Part shown: one piece after another, positions 1 to 8,939 of the stretch
How positions within the stretch are numbered: position 1 is the first letter of the stretch
Layout of the letters: every line of letters starts with the position of its first letter
Origin: a virus
Length of the DNA stretch: 20,222 bases
Strand: one strand, 5' to 3'
Virus record (IMG/VR): IMGVR_UViG_3300042879_000642
Location: 1-20,222 of that record
Translations under genes and position numbers: made by a program
The notes under the pieces: generated by a model
Database searches by the model: none
Seen by the model: the letters and a program-made list of their open reading frames with translations, nothing else
Told to the model about the DNA's origin: nothing

Positions 1-63
1 GATGTAGAAGGCGATCATGTCACCGTCACCAAGGGTGACGACGTAGTGACAGCGAGGAAGTAA
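1..63 (+). CDS. C-terminal end of an upstream gene (partial)
   Basis: Reading from base 1 in frame gives 20 codons and then TAA at 61-63, whose last A is also the first base of the next gene's ATG (TAATG). The visible tail, DVEGDHVTVTKGDDVVTARK, is polar and too short to assign. Its position just before a connector protein suggests a head or portal-region gene. That is inference from gene order only. Confidence 0.6.
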   Translation, partial: DVEGDHVTVTKGDDVVTARK

Positions 64-788
64 TGGCTGACAAGACTACAGCTACAACCGACTTTAACCT
101 CGACCTCAACACGATCATTGAAGAGGCTTACGAGCGTTGCGGTTCTGAACTGCGTACGGGTTATGACTTCCGTACGTCAAAGCGTAGTCTGTCGCTTTTG
201 CTGATGGACTGGGCTAACCGTGGCATCAACCTGTGGACGCTGGAGCAGGGCACCCACACCCTGACCTACAACGTCGGTACGTATGACCTGCCGGTGGATA
301 CGGTTGATCTGCTTGACCACGTAATCCGCACTGGCTCTGGGACGAATCAGCAGGACATCAATATCAGCCGTATCTCGTCCAGCACCTACGTGTCGATCCC
401 GAACAAGAACGCGACGGGTCGCCCGATTCAGATTTGGATCAATCGACGTACTGGCGCTACGGGTGCCGACGATGTGGTGGTTTACCCGCAATTTACGGTT
501 TGGCCGAAGCCTGACAATTCGACCACGTGGACGTTGTACTACACGCGGTTGCGGCGGATGTTTGACCCCGGTACAGGCGTGAATGGGCAAGATATCCCGT
601 TCCGTTTTCTGCCCTGTATGGTTGCAGGCTTGGCTTATATGCTGTCGATGAAGATCCCCGGAGCAGAAGGACGTACAGCCATTTTGAAGGCTCAGTACGA
701 CGAGGCTTGGGATCTTGCGGCAGGTGAAGACCGCGAAAAGGCGGCGGTGCGATTCGTCCCACGTGAGAGTTTCTTGGGTGGCTACTAA
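63..788 (+). CDS. Head-tail adaptor-like protein (first of two)
   Basis: This 241-residue protein probably docks under the portal as the adaptor ring that joins head to tail in short-tailed phages, in the role of P22 gp4, T7 gp11 or the SU10 adaptor. The N-terminal third is helical (IIEEAYERCG, then SLLLMDWANRGINLW). A beta-rich middle follows, with YDLPVDTVDLLD, a WPKPDNSTTWTLYYTRL strand pair, and a C-terminal helix carrying LPCMVAGLAYMLSMKIPG and an Ala/Glu-rich tail. This order of helices, a turn of the YDLP type, a WP-x-P strand and a final helix matches the adaptor family as I know it. The start overlaps the preceding stop as TAATG, with a purine-rich GAGGAAG just upstream. A second protein of similar layout lies at 1551-2189. 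The main alternative is another connector or head-completion protein. Confidence 0.7.
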   Translation: MADKTTATTDFNLDLNTIIEEAYERCGSELRTGYDFRTSKRSLSLLLMDWANRGINLWTLEQGTHTLTYNVGTYDLPVDTVDLLDHVIRTGSGTNQQDINISRISSSTYVSIPNKNATGRPIQIWINRRTGATGADDVVVYPQFTVWPKPDNSTTWTLYYTRLRRMFDPGTGVNGQDIPFRFLPCMVAGLAYMLSMKIPGAEGRTAILKAQYDEAWDLAAGEDREKAAVRFVPRESFLGGY

Positions 789-1165
789 TGCCAAACAGGT
801 TTGCCAGTGGCAAAAACGCGATTGCGATGTGCGACCGCTGTGGCTTTCAATACAAGCTCCGGCAGTTGAAGTCCATTGTAATCAAAACCAAGAACGTCAA
901 CATCTTGGTATGTCCGGAGTGTTGGGAGCCAGATCAACCGCAGTTATCGCTTGGTTTGTATCCCGTGGACGATCCGCAGGCTTTGCGGAATCCGAGACCG
1001 GATACGAGTTACTTTGCTGTGGGCAATGACGGCGCAAACGGTAGCCGTCAGATACAATGGGGTTGGAACCCGGTCGGCGGATCAAGATCTTTCGATGCGG
1101 AACTAACTCCGAACACACTAGCCCCGGCTGGTGAAGTAGGAACGGTAACGGTCGTTACGACCTAG
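788..1165 (+). CDS. Small zinc-ribbon phage protein
   Basis: The 125-residue protein carries two CxxC knuckles, C15/C18 (CDRCGF) and C42/C45 (CPECWEP), 23 residues apart with basic and beta-prone sequence between them. This is a classic zinc-ribbon spacing. The rest has a proline-rich stretch (residues 47-75) and a Ser/Thr/Val-rich tail ending VGTVTVVTT. Small zinc-ribbon proteins with a CDRCGF...CPECWE pattern recur between connector genes of aquatic phages; their role is not known to me. It starts by TAATG overlap with the adaptor-like gene and ends just before a small basic protein, so it is probably co-translated with the connector genes. It may be a structural cofactor or a nucleic-acid-binding protein. 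No catalytic residues are visible. Confidence 0.65.
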   Translation: MPNRFASGKNAIAMCDRCGFQYKLRQLKSIVIKTKNVNILVCPECWEPDQPQLSLGLYPVDDPQALRNPRPDTSYFAVGNDGANGSRQIQWGWNPVGGSRSFDAELTPNTLAPAGEVGTVTVVTT

Positions 1166-1168
1166 GAG
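1164..1168 (+). promoter_or_regulatory. Ribosome binding site for the 58-residue basic protein
   Basis: AGGAG overlaps the stop codon of the zinc-ribbon gene and sits six bases before the ATG at 1175. It is a strong reason to accept this short gene as real. Confidence 0.6.
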
Positions 1169-1174
1169 ATTGAG

Positions 1175-1351
1175 ATGGCTATGACTTTGAAGGAACACGC
1201 CAAACTTCCGGCGAACAAGGCTCACGGCAAAAACGCTAAGGGCTTTCGTGCTGGTGGCAAGACCAACAGCGAAATGAAGAAGTACGGTCGGAACATGGCG
1301 AAGGTGATGAACCAGCGCAGCCCGGTCCGTAAGTCCTCTGGCCCGAGGTAA
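1175..1351 (+). CDS. Small very basic protein (58 residues)
   Basis: This short reading frame runs from ATG at 1175 to TAA at 1349-1351, behind a well-placed AGGAG. The product begins MAMTLKEHAKLPANKAHG and ends SPVRKSSGPR. I count 10 Lys and 5 Arg against 2 Glu, so it is strongly basic. It has no membrane segment or recognisable domain. Very basic small proteins among virion genes often bind DNA or package it, but nothing here proves that. It fills what would otherwise be a gap between the zinc-ribbon gene and the next small gene, and its codon use resembles its neighbours. Function unknown. Confidence 0.65.
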   Translation: MAMTLKEHAKLPANKAHGKNAKGFRAGGKTNSEMKKYGRNMAKVMNQRSPVRKSSGPR

Positions 1352-1356
1352 GTGCC

Positions 1357-1551
1357 ATGAAAGAACTGAACCCCGGCAAGATTAAGCCGAACACCGACTC
1401 GACTGGGCAGAATGGCTATCCTGAAAAGGATGTCAACAAGGGCGTCACCCACATGGATATGAAGGGTGCTGGCGCTGCCACCAAGGGTAAGAAGTTCGTC
1501 TCGCAAATCAATTTGCAGAACAACGGTAAGGTTCGCGCAGGCTGGAGCTAA
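1357..1551 (+). CDS. Small basic hypothetical protein (64 residues)
   Basis: The 64-residue product is rich in Lys, Gly and Asn (MKELNPGKIKPNTDSTG at the start, NNGKVRAGWS at the end). It carries about 11 basic against 5 acidic residues. It is polar throughout, has no hydrophobic segment and is likely disordered. A GAGG eight bases before the ATG is a plausible ribosome site, partly inside the previous gene's end. Its last base is the first base of the next gene's ATG (TAATG), so the two are coupled. I do not recognise a family. Its place between two adaptor-like genes suggests a minor virion or assembly protein. Confidence 0.6.
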   Translation: MKELNPGKIKPNTDSTGQNGYPEKDVNKGVTHMDMKGAGAATKGKKFVSQINLQNNGKVRAGWS

Positions 1552-2189
1552 TGAATTACTCAGAGCTTACACAACTGATTCAGGACTACTGTCAGTCCAC
1601 GGAGACTTCCTTCGTGGCGAATATTCCTACTTTTGTGGAGGTTGCTGAGCAGCGCATTTACAACACGGTCCAGCTTCCGGCACTTCGTAAAAACGTCACC
1701 GGTTCGATGAGCAACGGCAACCAATACATGACGCTGCCGACCGACTGGCTCTCAACGTTTTCGATAGCGGTAATTGATGGTACGACGGGCGAATACGAGT
1801 ACATGCTCAATAAGGATGTGAACTTCATCCGAGCCTCGTACCCGTTCCCGGCGACTTCAGGTAAGCCTAAGTACTACGCTATCTTCGATGCTACGACGAT
1901 GTTGCTGGGGCCGACCCCAAACGCAAACTATACTGCGGAATTGCACTACTATTACTACCCGGTATCCATCGTGACGGCGGGGACTTCTTGGCTCGGTAAT
2001 AACTTTGATTCTGTTTTGCTCTACGGGTCGTTGCGCGAGGCGTACACCTACTTGAAGGGTGAGCAGGACATGATGACCTACTACGAGCAGAAGTACCAAG
2101 AAGCCCTCGGCCAGTTGAAGCGCCTCGGTGACGGCTTGGATCGTCAGGATGCGTACCGGTCTGGACAAGTTAGGATTCCTGTCACATGA
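1551..2189 (+). CDS. Head-tail adaptor-like protein (second)
   Basis: This 212-residue protein starts with helical sequence (YSELTQLIQDYCQ, then IPTFVEVAEQRIYNTV), followed by a YMTLPTDWLSTFSIAV turn-and-strand. A LLGPTPNANYTAELHYYYYP strand pair comes next, and then a long C-terminal helix (SLREAYTYLKGEQDMMTYYEQKYQEAL). The layout parallels T7 gp11/SU10-type adaptors and also the gene at 63-788, although the sequences have diverged strongly. T7 gp11 is about 196 residues, so the size fits. It would form or extend the ring between portal and nozzle. It overlaps the next gene by ATGA. Of the two adaptor-like proteins I consider this one slightly the more typical. Confidence 0.7.
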   Translation: MNYSELTQLIQDYCQSTETSFVANIPTFVEVAEQRIYNTVQLPALRKNVTGSMSNGNQYMTLPTDWLSTFSIAVIDGTTGEYEYMLNKDVNFIRASYPFPATSGKPKYYAIFDATTMLLGPTPNANYTAELHYYYYPVSIVTAGTSWLGNNFDSVLLYGSLREAYTYLKGEQDMMTYYEQKYQEALGQLKRLGDGLDRQDAYRSGQVRIPVT

Positions 2190-2434
2190 GTTTCGTAGGC
2201 GGATCAGAGATTGGCAGTGTGTTTGTACAGACCACGGATAACCGTGAGCACACTGTCGAAGAAATTGCAGAACGTGCGGCTAACCGCATACTCAGTGCCG
2301 ACTCAAAGGAAGCACTGCATTATTGGCTGGTGAAGTATCTCAGCGAGGCTCAAGTGGCCGAGCGCAAGATGATATGTAAGAAACTAGATCAACAAGGCTA
2401 TGCGGAAATCGCACACTTAATTGGAGACCTCTAA
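2186..2434 (+). CDS. Small helical hypothetical protein (82 residues)
   Basis: This 82-residue protein begins with a short beta-prone segment (GSVFVQTTDNREHTVEEIAERAANRIL). The rest is strongly helical and charged, through KEALHYWLVKYLSEAQVAERKMICKKLDQQ to the end. No motif is recognisable. It overlaps the adaptor-like gene upstream (ATGA) and the next gene downstream (TAATG), so it is translationally coupled on both sides. A small helical protein at this place could be an assembly chaperone or a minor connector component. That is a guess from context. Confidence 0.65.
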   Translation: MSFVGGSEIGSVFVQTTDNREHTVEEIAERAANRILSADSKEALHYWLVKYLSEAQVAERKMICKKLDQQGYAEIAHLIGDL

Positions 2435-2889
2435 TGGCTATTACTCAAGCAATGGCAACGTCGTTCAAGGTAGAAATCCTTGACGGCATCCACAACTTTG
2501 GTACCGGCGTGATCCGCGCTTCGACGGCTGCGGATGTGTTCAAGCTGGCCCTCTATACTTCGTCGGCTACGTTGAGTGCCGCTACCACGGCTTACTCTTC
2601 GGCGGATGAAGTCTCTTCGTCTGGTACGAACTACACGGCGGGTGGGCTGACATTGACGATCTCGCAGGTACCGACTTCTAGCAGCACGACGGCTTTCATC
2701 GACTTCGATGATTTGACCTTCCCGAGCGCGACGATCACGGCCAACGGTGCTTTGATCTACAACGCAACTCAGGGTGACAAGGCTGTGGCGGTGCTGGCGT
2801 TTGGTGGTGACAAGACCTCGACGGCGGGTAACTTCACCATCCAGTTCCCGGCTGCTGCGGCTTCGACTGCTATTCTTCGTATCGCTTAA
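2434..2889 (+). CDS. Small beta-rich virion-type protein
   Basis: The 151-residue product is rich in Ala, Thr and Ser. Residues 10-50 read FKVEILDGIHNFGTGVIR... then FKLALYTSSATLSAATTAY, followed by alternating strands including LTLTISQVP, FIDFDDLTFPSATITANGALIYN and FTIQFPAAAASTAILRIA. The pattern of a short N-terminal segment, 'LALYTSSATL', 'FDDLTFPSATITANGALIYN' and a C-terminal strand is a family I know from many aquatic and T4-like phage tail regions, usually left as hypothetical. I expect a structural, fibre-associated beta-sandwich. A GGAG seven bases before ATG supports the start, which also overlaps the previous stop. Confidence 0.65.
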   Translation: MAITQAMATSFKVEILDGIHNFGTGVIRASTAADVFKLALYTSSATLSAATTAYSSADEVSSSGTNYTAGGLTLTISQVPTSSSTTAFIDFDDLTFPSATITANGALIYNATQGDKAVAVLAFGGDKTSTAGNFTIQFPAAAASTAILRIA

Positions 2890-2891
2890 TC

Positions 2892-2896
2892 GGAGG
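2892..2896 (+). promoter_or_regulatory. Strong ribosome binding site before the large fibre
   Basis: GGAGG (extended to GGAGGG) lies five bases before the ATG at 2902, in the 12-base gap after the previous stop. It is one of the strongest sites in the window. Confidence 0.6.
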
Positions 2897-2901
2897 GTTA
2901 C

Positions 2902-5493
<2,592 letters not shown>

Positions 5494-5496
5494 GCT

Positions 5497-6357
5497 GTGT
5501 TCGGTTTTACCCCATTTGCAGCCGCACCATTTGCTGATCTTGGTAGCGGCGATGTCAACGTATCTGTAACTGGGGTAAGTGCTACCGGTGAGCTTGGTGA
5601 TGTCCTTGTTGTAGCCCCTGCCAACGTATTCCCGAGTGGTGTTGCTGCCACCGTACAGCTTGGCGACGTTTCAATCTTCATTACCATCGTGGCAGAAGTC
5701 ACGGGGGTCGAGGCTACCGGCTTCGTTGGGAATGTTGCAGTTGCTGCATCTGCTCCTGTCGGTATTACAGGGGTTGAGGCTACTGGACAACTTGGCGATG
5801 TCACGGTTGTTGCCGAGTCGGTTATTCCTGTTACGGGAGTTGCCGCTAATGGTCAGCTAGGTACAGTCTTTGTCGTCACTGATCAGGTCTTGGCTGTTAC
5901 TGGTCTTGAGGCCACAGGTGCGGTCGGAACAGTTTCTGTCGCCGTTATTGTCGATGTTCCCGTCACAGGCGTTGAAGCCACGGGTGAAGTTGGTGATGTC
6001 ACAGTCGCGGCAGGCGCGACAATTATTCCGTTCCGGGTTACGACCGCTGGTTTTGTTGGCGATGTTTTTGTTATTACCGATCAGGTTTTGGCTGTTACCG
6101 GTGTCGAAGGTACAGGTCAGCTTGGCACAGCTACGGCAGCGGCAGGGGCGGGTGTTCCGGTCACAGGAGTATCTGCACAGGGCGCGGTCGGTACGGTTAC
6201 TACGTCTGCGGGGGCGGTTGTGTTCCCCACAGGGGTTGTCGGCACGGGCGTTGTAGCCCAAGTGCTTGTTTGGGGTAATATTGTTCCGGTCCCGACCGGT
6301 CCTTGGACTCCTGTTGACGATACACAAAATCCAAATTGGACACAGGTTGCGGCGTGA
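5497..6357 (+). CDS. 22-residue-repeat fibre-type protein
   Basis: This 286-residue protein starts at GTG, three bases after the preceding stop; no in-frame ATG precedes the repeats, so the GTG is the best start. Residues 1-23 are a short Phe/Ala/Pro-rich leader (MFGFTPFAAAPFADLG). Residues 24-265 are eleven consecutive units of exactly 22 residues with consensus VTGVEATGQLGDVTV plus a variable seven-residue end. Residues 266-286 are a Trp- and Pro-containing tail (PTGPWTPVDD...). The regular alternation of Val and Gly suggests stacked beta strands, such as a beta-solenoid or repeated hairpins. No catalytic, cysteine or membrane features are present. Similar VTGVxATGxxG proteins occur among fibre genes of aquatic phages, to my knowledge uncharacterised. 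Placed between two S74 fibres, it may be a fibre shaft, a spacer or a decoration; function is inferred. Confidence 0.75.
   Translation: MFGFTPFAAAPFADLGSGDVNVSVTGVSATGELGDVLVVAPANVFPSGVAATVQLGDVSIFITIVAEVTGVEATGFVGNVAVAASAPVGITGVEATGQLGDVTVVAESVIPVTGVAANGQLGTVFVVTDQVLAVTGLEATGAVGTVSVAVIVDVPVTGVEATGEVGDVTVAAGATIIPFRVTTAGFVGDVFVITDQVLAVTGVEGTGQLGTATAAAGAGVPVTGVSAQGAVGTVTTSAGAVVFPTGVVGTGVVAQVLVWGNIVPVPTGPWTPVDDTQNPNWTQVAA
5566..6291 (+). repeat. Eleven tandem 66-base (22-residue) units
   Basis: The translated sequence divides into eleven units of 22 residues with no insertion or deletion. Units typically open V-T-G-V-x-A-T-G and continue x-(L/V)-G-(D/T)-V. Unit 8 is the most diverged (PFRVTTAGFVGDVFV). 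Units 5 and 8 share the ending VTDQVLA/ITDQVLA. The DNA has diverged more than the protein, so this is an old array under protein-level selection. Confidence 0.85.
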
Positions 6358-6365
6358 GGTTTTAA

Positions 6366-7493
6366 ATGGCTACTTACAGTACAAATCTGGCCTTGACCCT
6401 TTTGACTACCGGCGAAGGCGCGGGTACGTGGGGTAATACTACAAATACCAATCTCGGTACGCTGCTTGAGCAGGCCATCTCCGGTTACGTCACTCAAGCC
6501 GTTGCTACGGGTACAGATACTACGCTGACCATCCCGAACGGCGCGACCGGTGTTGCCCGTAACATGTTTATTGAGTTGACCGGCACGGGTGGTACTAACA
6601 CTAACCTGATCGTCCCGGCTAACAAGAAGCTCTACTTCATCTACAACAATTCTACGGGTGCAGTAACGGTCAAGGTTACGGGACAGACTGGCGTTTCGGT
6701 TCCTACGGGTAAGAAAGTTGTCCTTGTGTCGAACGGCACGGATATCGTCAATGGCCTGAACTACATCGCTGACTTTGGCACGAACAGTTTTACCGTATCT
6801 AATCTGACGGCGACTTCGGCCACGATTACGACGTTGACTTCAACCTCGGCAGGGATTACGACCCTGACCGGTACTAGCATGAACGTCACGACGGCGACTC
6901 ATGCCTCAGCTAACATTACGACCCTTGCCGGTACGACGGCTACCTATACATCGGCCACGGTTACGAATCTAAGTTCTACTTCAGCCAACATCACGACCCT
7001 CACGGGTACGACGGCTACTTACGGTTCAGCCAACATAACGACTCTGACTGGTACAACGGTTACTTATTCAGGTAGTGGCCGAGTCAATTCGCTTGGCGTA
7101 GGCACGGCAGCGTCTGGTACAGCGGGAGAAATTCTTGCCACTAATAACATCACTGCTTACTACTCCGACGCTCGACTGAAGAACTTCCAAGGTTCGATTC
7201 CAGATGCACTTCAAAAAGTGAAGTCTTTGGGCGGCTATTTTTATGTAGAGAATGAACTAGCCAAATCGTTTGGGTTTAACAGCAGCGAGCAACAGGTCGG
7301 TGTTTCGGCTCAGGAAGTTGCTGCCGTGCTGCCGCACGTTGTGGCTCTAGCACCGTTTGATATGGCACCGGGCGGTGAGAGTGCATCTGGTCAAAACTAC
7401 ATGACTGTTCGTTACGAACGGCTAGTACCACTTCTGATCGAGGCAATCAAGGAATTGTCTGCCAAGGTCGAAACTTTGGAAGGGAAGAAGTAA
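6366..7493 (+). CDS. Short tail fibre with S74 self-cleaving chaperone domain
   Basis: This 375-residue protein is a second, shorter S74 fibre. Residues 1-135 are an N-terminal domain familiar from phage fibres (YSTNLALTLLTTGEGAGTWG, NTNLGTLLEQAISGYV, then a beta-rich part with KLYFIYNNSTGAVTVKV), probably the virion-attachment end. Residues about 146-236 are SANITTLTGTTATY repeats like those of the large fibre. Residues 267-375 are the S74 chaperone (YYSDARLK with Ser267 and Lys272, VGVSAQEV, YERLVPLLIEAIKEL). Cleavage before Ser267 would leave a 266-residue mature protein, small for a fibre. A GAGG six bases before the ATG supports the start. Its different N-terminus, together with the shared repeat and chaperone parts, suggests domain shuffling with the gene at 2902-5493. 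It could be an alternative receptor-binding protein or a side spike. Confidence 0.88.
   Translation: MATYSTNLALTLLTTGEGAGTWGNTTNTNLGTLLEQAISGYVTQAVATGTDTTLTIPNGATGVARNMFIELTGTGGTNTNLIVPANKKLYFIYNNSTGAVTVKVTGQTGVSVPTGKKVVLVSNGTDIVNGLNYIADFGTNSFTVSNLTATSATITTLTSTSAGITTLTGTSMNVTTATHASANITTLAGTTATYTSATVTNLSSTSANITTLTGTTATYGSANITTLTGTTVTYSGSGRVNSLGVGTAASGTAGEILATNNITAYYSDARLKNFQGSIPDALQKVKSLGGYFYVENELAKSFGFNSSEQQVGVSAQEVAAVLPHVVALAPFDMAPGGESASGQNYMTVRYERLVPLLIEAIKELSAKVETLEGKK
6800..7075 (+). repeat. Degenerate Thr/Ser/Ala repeat region in the short fibre
   Basis: Units of the SANITTLTGTTATY type recur at roughly 10-18 residue spacing. Bases 6931-6970 match 4385-4424 of the large fibre at 33 of 40 positions, which points to a common origin of the two shafts. 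Confidence 0.7.
7164..7490 (+). other. S74 intramolecular chaperone domain, copy 2 (released 109 residues)
   Basis: It begins at Ser267 in YYSDARLK and has the same length as copy 1. The Ser and Lys needed for self-cleavage are intact. The main differences from copy 1 lie in the central loop after APFDM. Confidence 0.8.
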
Positions 7494-7496
7494 GCC

Positions 7497-8564
7497 ATGC
7501 CACTTAATGGATCAGGTCCAATTAGTCTTGCCGGTTCTACCGCAGGGCAATCTATTGCTCTTGAGCTAGGCAAATCTGCTACCGGACAAATTTCATTAAA
7601 TGACGCTGATGTGCGTTCTCTCGCTGGTAAAGCTAGCGGCGCAATCACCATGCCAACTGATTTTTGGGGTAAGGCCAACGTAACACCGAACGTTGATTAC
7701 CTTGTTGTCGCTGGCGGCGGTGGCGGCGGCCGTGGTTATTACTATGGTGTTCATGGCTATCCGTGGCAGGTTGTTGGATCTGGCGGCGGCGGCGGTGGCG
7801 GCGGATTTAGAACAGCAACCGCATTTGCTGTAACAAAAGGTGTTACCTATACGGTCACTGTGGGCGGCGGTGGTACTGGTGGTACAGCCAACGTTAATAA
7901 AACTAGCGGGTCAAATTCTGTATTTAGCAATATCACCTCTACTGGCGGCGGCGCTGGTGGTGATGATGGCGGCGATGAAACAGGTAGCAGCGGCGGTAGC
8001 GGCGGTGGCGGTACAGCCGACAACGTTTACCACGTTCTTTATCAGAGTTTTAAATTTGGCGTTGCCTATAACGGTGGTAATGGCACTTCGGGGCAAGGTA
8101 ATGCTGGTGGCACCTCAGCAATAGGCGGCGGCACTGGCGAACAAAGAGGTGGCGGCGGAGGTGGTGCTGGTGCAGCGGGCGGTAGTCCGGGTAACGGTGG
8201 CAACGGTTCTGCTTCTTCGTATTCTGGTTCATCTGTCACTTATGCCGGTGGCGGCGGTGGCGGTAGAAACGCGTCAACCGCGTTTACTGGTGGATCTGGT
8301 GGCGGTGGCAACGGCGGAGTGGGTAATGCAGGAAGCGGCACAGCAGGCTCAGCAAATACTGGCGGTGGCGGCGGCGGTGCTGGTATGCAATTTCCTACCG
8401 GGGCGATTTTTCCATCAGCAGGAAATGGTGGTTCCGGTATCGTGATTGTTCGTTATCCATCTACGTATCCTGCTGCGGCTTCTACTACCGGCTCTCCCAG
8501 CGTTACTACGTCTGGCGGCTATCGTATTTACCAGTGGACCGGTTCTGGTTCAATCACGTTCTAA
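7497..8564 (+). CDS. Glycine-rich tail adhesin-like protein
   Basis: The 355-residue protein has three parts. Residues 1-60 are a small N-terminal domain (GSGPISLAGSTAGQSIALELG...ADVRSLAG, ending TMPTDFWGK) often seen at the start of phage tail proteins. Residues about 66-315 start VDYLVVAGGGGGG and contain many runs of four to seven Gly alternating with variable Tyr-, Asn- and Ser-rich loops. Residues about 316-355 close with SGIVIVRYPS and a YRIYQWTGSGSITF beta end. Runs of Gly separated by variable loops resemble polyglycine-helix adhesins such as the gp38-type tip of T-even-like phages, where the loops contact the receptor. The likeness is of style, not proven homology. It follows the S74 fibre by three bases and is probably the receptor-contacting tip or a separate spike. 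Its GGC-rich codon runs favour slippage and recombination. Confidence 0.75.
   Translation: MPLNGSGPISLAGSTAGQSIALELGKSATGQISLNDADVRSLAGKASGAITMPTDFWGKANVTPNVDYLVVAGGGGGGRGYYYGVHGYPWQVVGSGGGGGGGGFRTATAFAVTKGVTYTVTVGGGGTGGTANVNKTSGSNSVFSNITSTGGGAGGDDGGDETGSSGGSGGGGTADNVYHVLYQSFKFGVAYNGGNGTSGQGNAGGTSAIGGGTGEQRGGGGGGAGAAGGSPGNGGNGSASSYSGSSVTYAGGGGGGRNASTAFTGGSGGGGNGGVGNAGSGTAGSANTGGGGGGAGMQFPTGAIFPSAGNGGSGIVIVRYPSTYPAAASTTGSPSVTTSGGYRIYQWTGSGSITF
7706..8440 (+). repeat. Poly-glycine (GGC/GGT) coding tracts
   Basis: Repeated GGC/GGT/GGA codon runs, for example near 7711-7730, 7780-7805, 8150-8165, 8251-8262 and 8361-8378, encode blocks of four to seven Gly separated by loops of varied length. They are low-complexity DNA inside a coding region. 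Confidence 0.75.
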
Positions 8565-8573
8565 AGGTTTTGT

Positions 8574-8939
8574 ATGGCTCACTTTGCACAACTTGGTACA
8601 GATACAGTTACGGTTTTGGTTGCCGAGAACACCTACGTCACTGGATATCCTGTATTGCAGGTAATTGTTGTAAACAATAACGAATTACTTGATGAAAACG
8701 GTAACGAATCAGAAGAACTTGGAATTGCTTTTTGTCAGTCGTTGTTTGGTACGGGAACGCTTTGGAAACAAACATCGTATCACGGCAACATTCGTGGGAT
8801 ATACGCCGGAATAGGGCACGTATACGATCCAGTTACTGATGTATTTGTTTGCCCGACAACTGAAGAAAAGATCGCTGCACAGAAGAGAACCGGCGGGTTC
8901 GCTGATGCTATTCCGGTGGATGAGTCGGAGTTGCCGTAA
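8574..8939 (+). CDS. Conserved small phage protein of the cyanophage fibre region
   Basis: This 121-residue protein begins MAHFAQLGTDTVTVLVAENTYV and contains two patterns I recognise from hypothetical proteins of T4-like cyanophages and other aquatic phages: the GIAFCQSLFG segment, and WKQTSYHGNIRGIYAGIGHVYDPVTDVFV. It looks like a compact alpha/beta domain with an acidic middle (LLDENGNESEELG) and an acidic end (DESELP). Its function is not known. It follows the glycine-rich protein after nine bases and overlaps the sulfotransferase-like gene by TAATG, with GGAG at 8927-8930 placed for that next gene. Base composition drops in G+C here compared with the fibre genes. It could be a fibre-assembly or adhesin accessory protein. 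Confidence 0.7.
   Translation: MAHFAQLGTDTVTVLVAENTYVTGYPVLQVIVVNNNELLDENGNESEELGIAFCQSLFGTGTLWKQTSYHGNIRGIYAGIGHVYDPVTDVFVCPTTEEKIAAQKRTGGFADAIPVDESELP

Noticed and set aside
177-794. Long minus-strand open frame opposite the first adaptor-like gene
   Set aside because: It lies wholly opposite a well-supported + strand gene, has Arg/His-rich shadow composition and no ribosome site, and no other minus-strand gene is credible in the window.
5857-6327. Minus-strand open frame opposite the 22-residue repeat gene
   Set aside because: It follows from the repetitive codon pattern on the + strand and gives a Cys/Arg/Asn-rich product with no recognisable fold.
7497-8564. Diversity-generating retroelement target in the glycine-rich protein
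   Set aside because: No reverse transcriptase gene or template repeat is visible in the window. Variation by polyglycine-tract recombination is a simpler idea.
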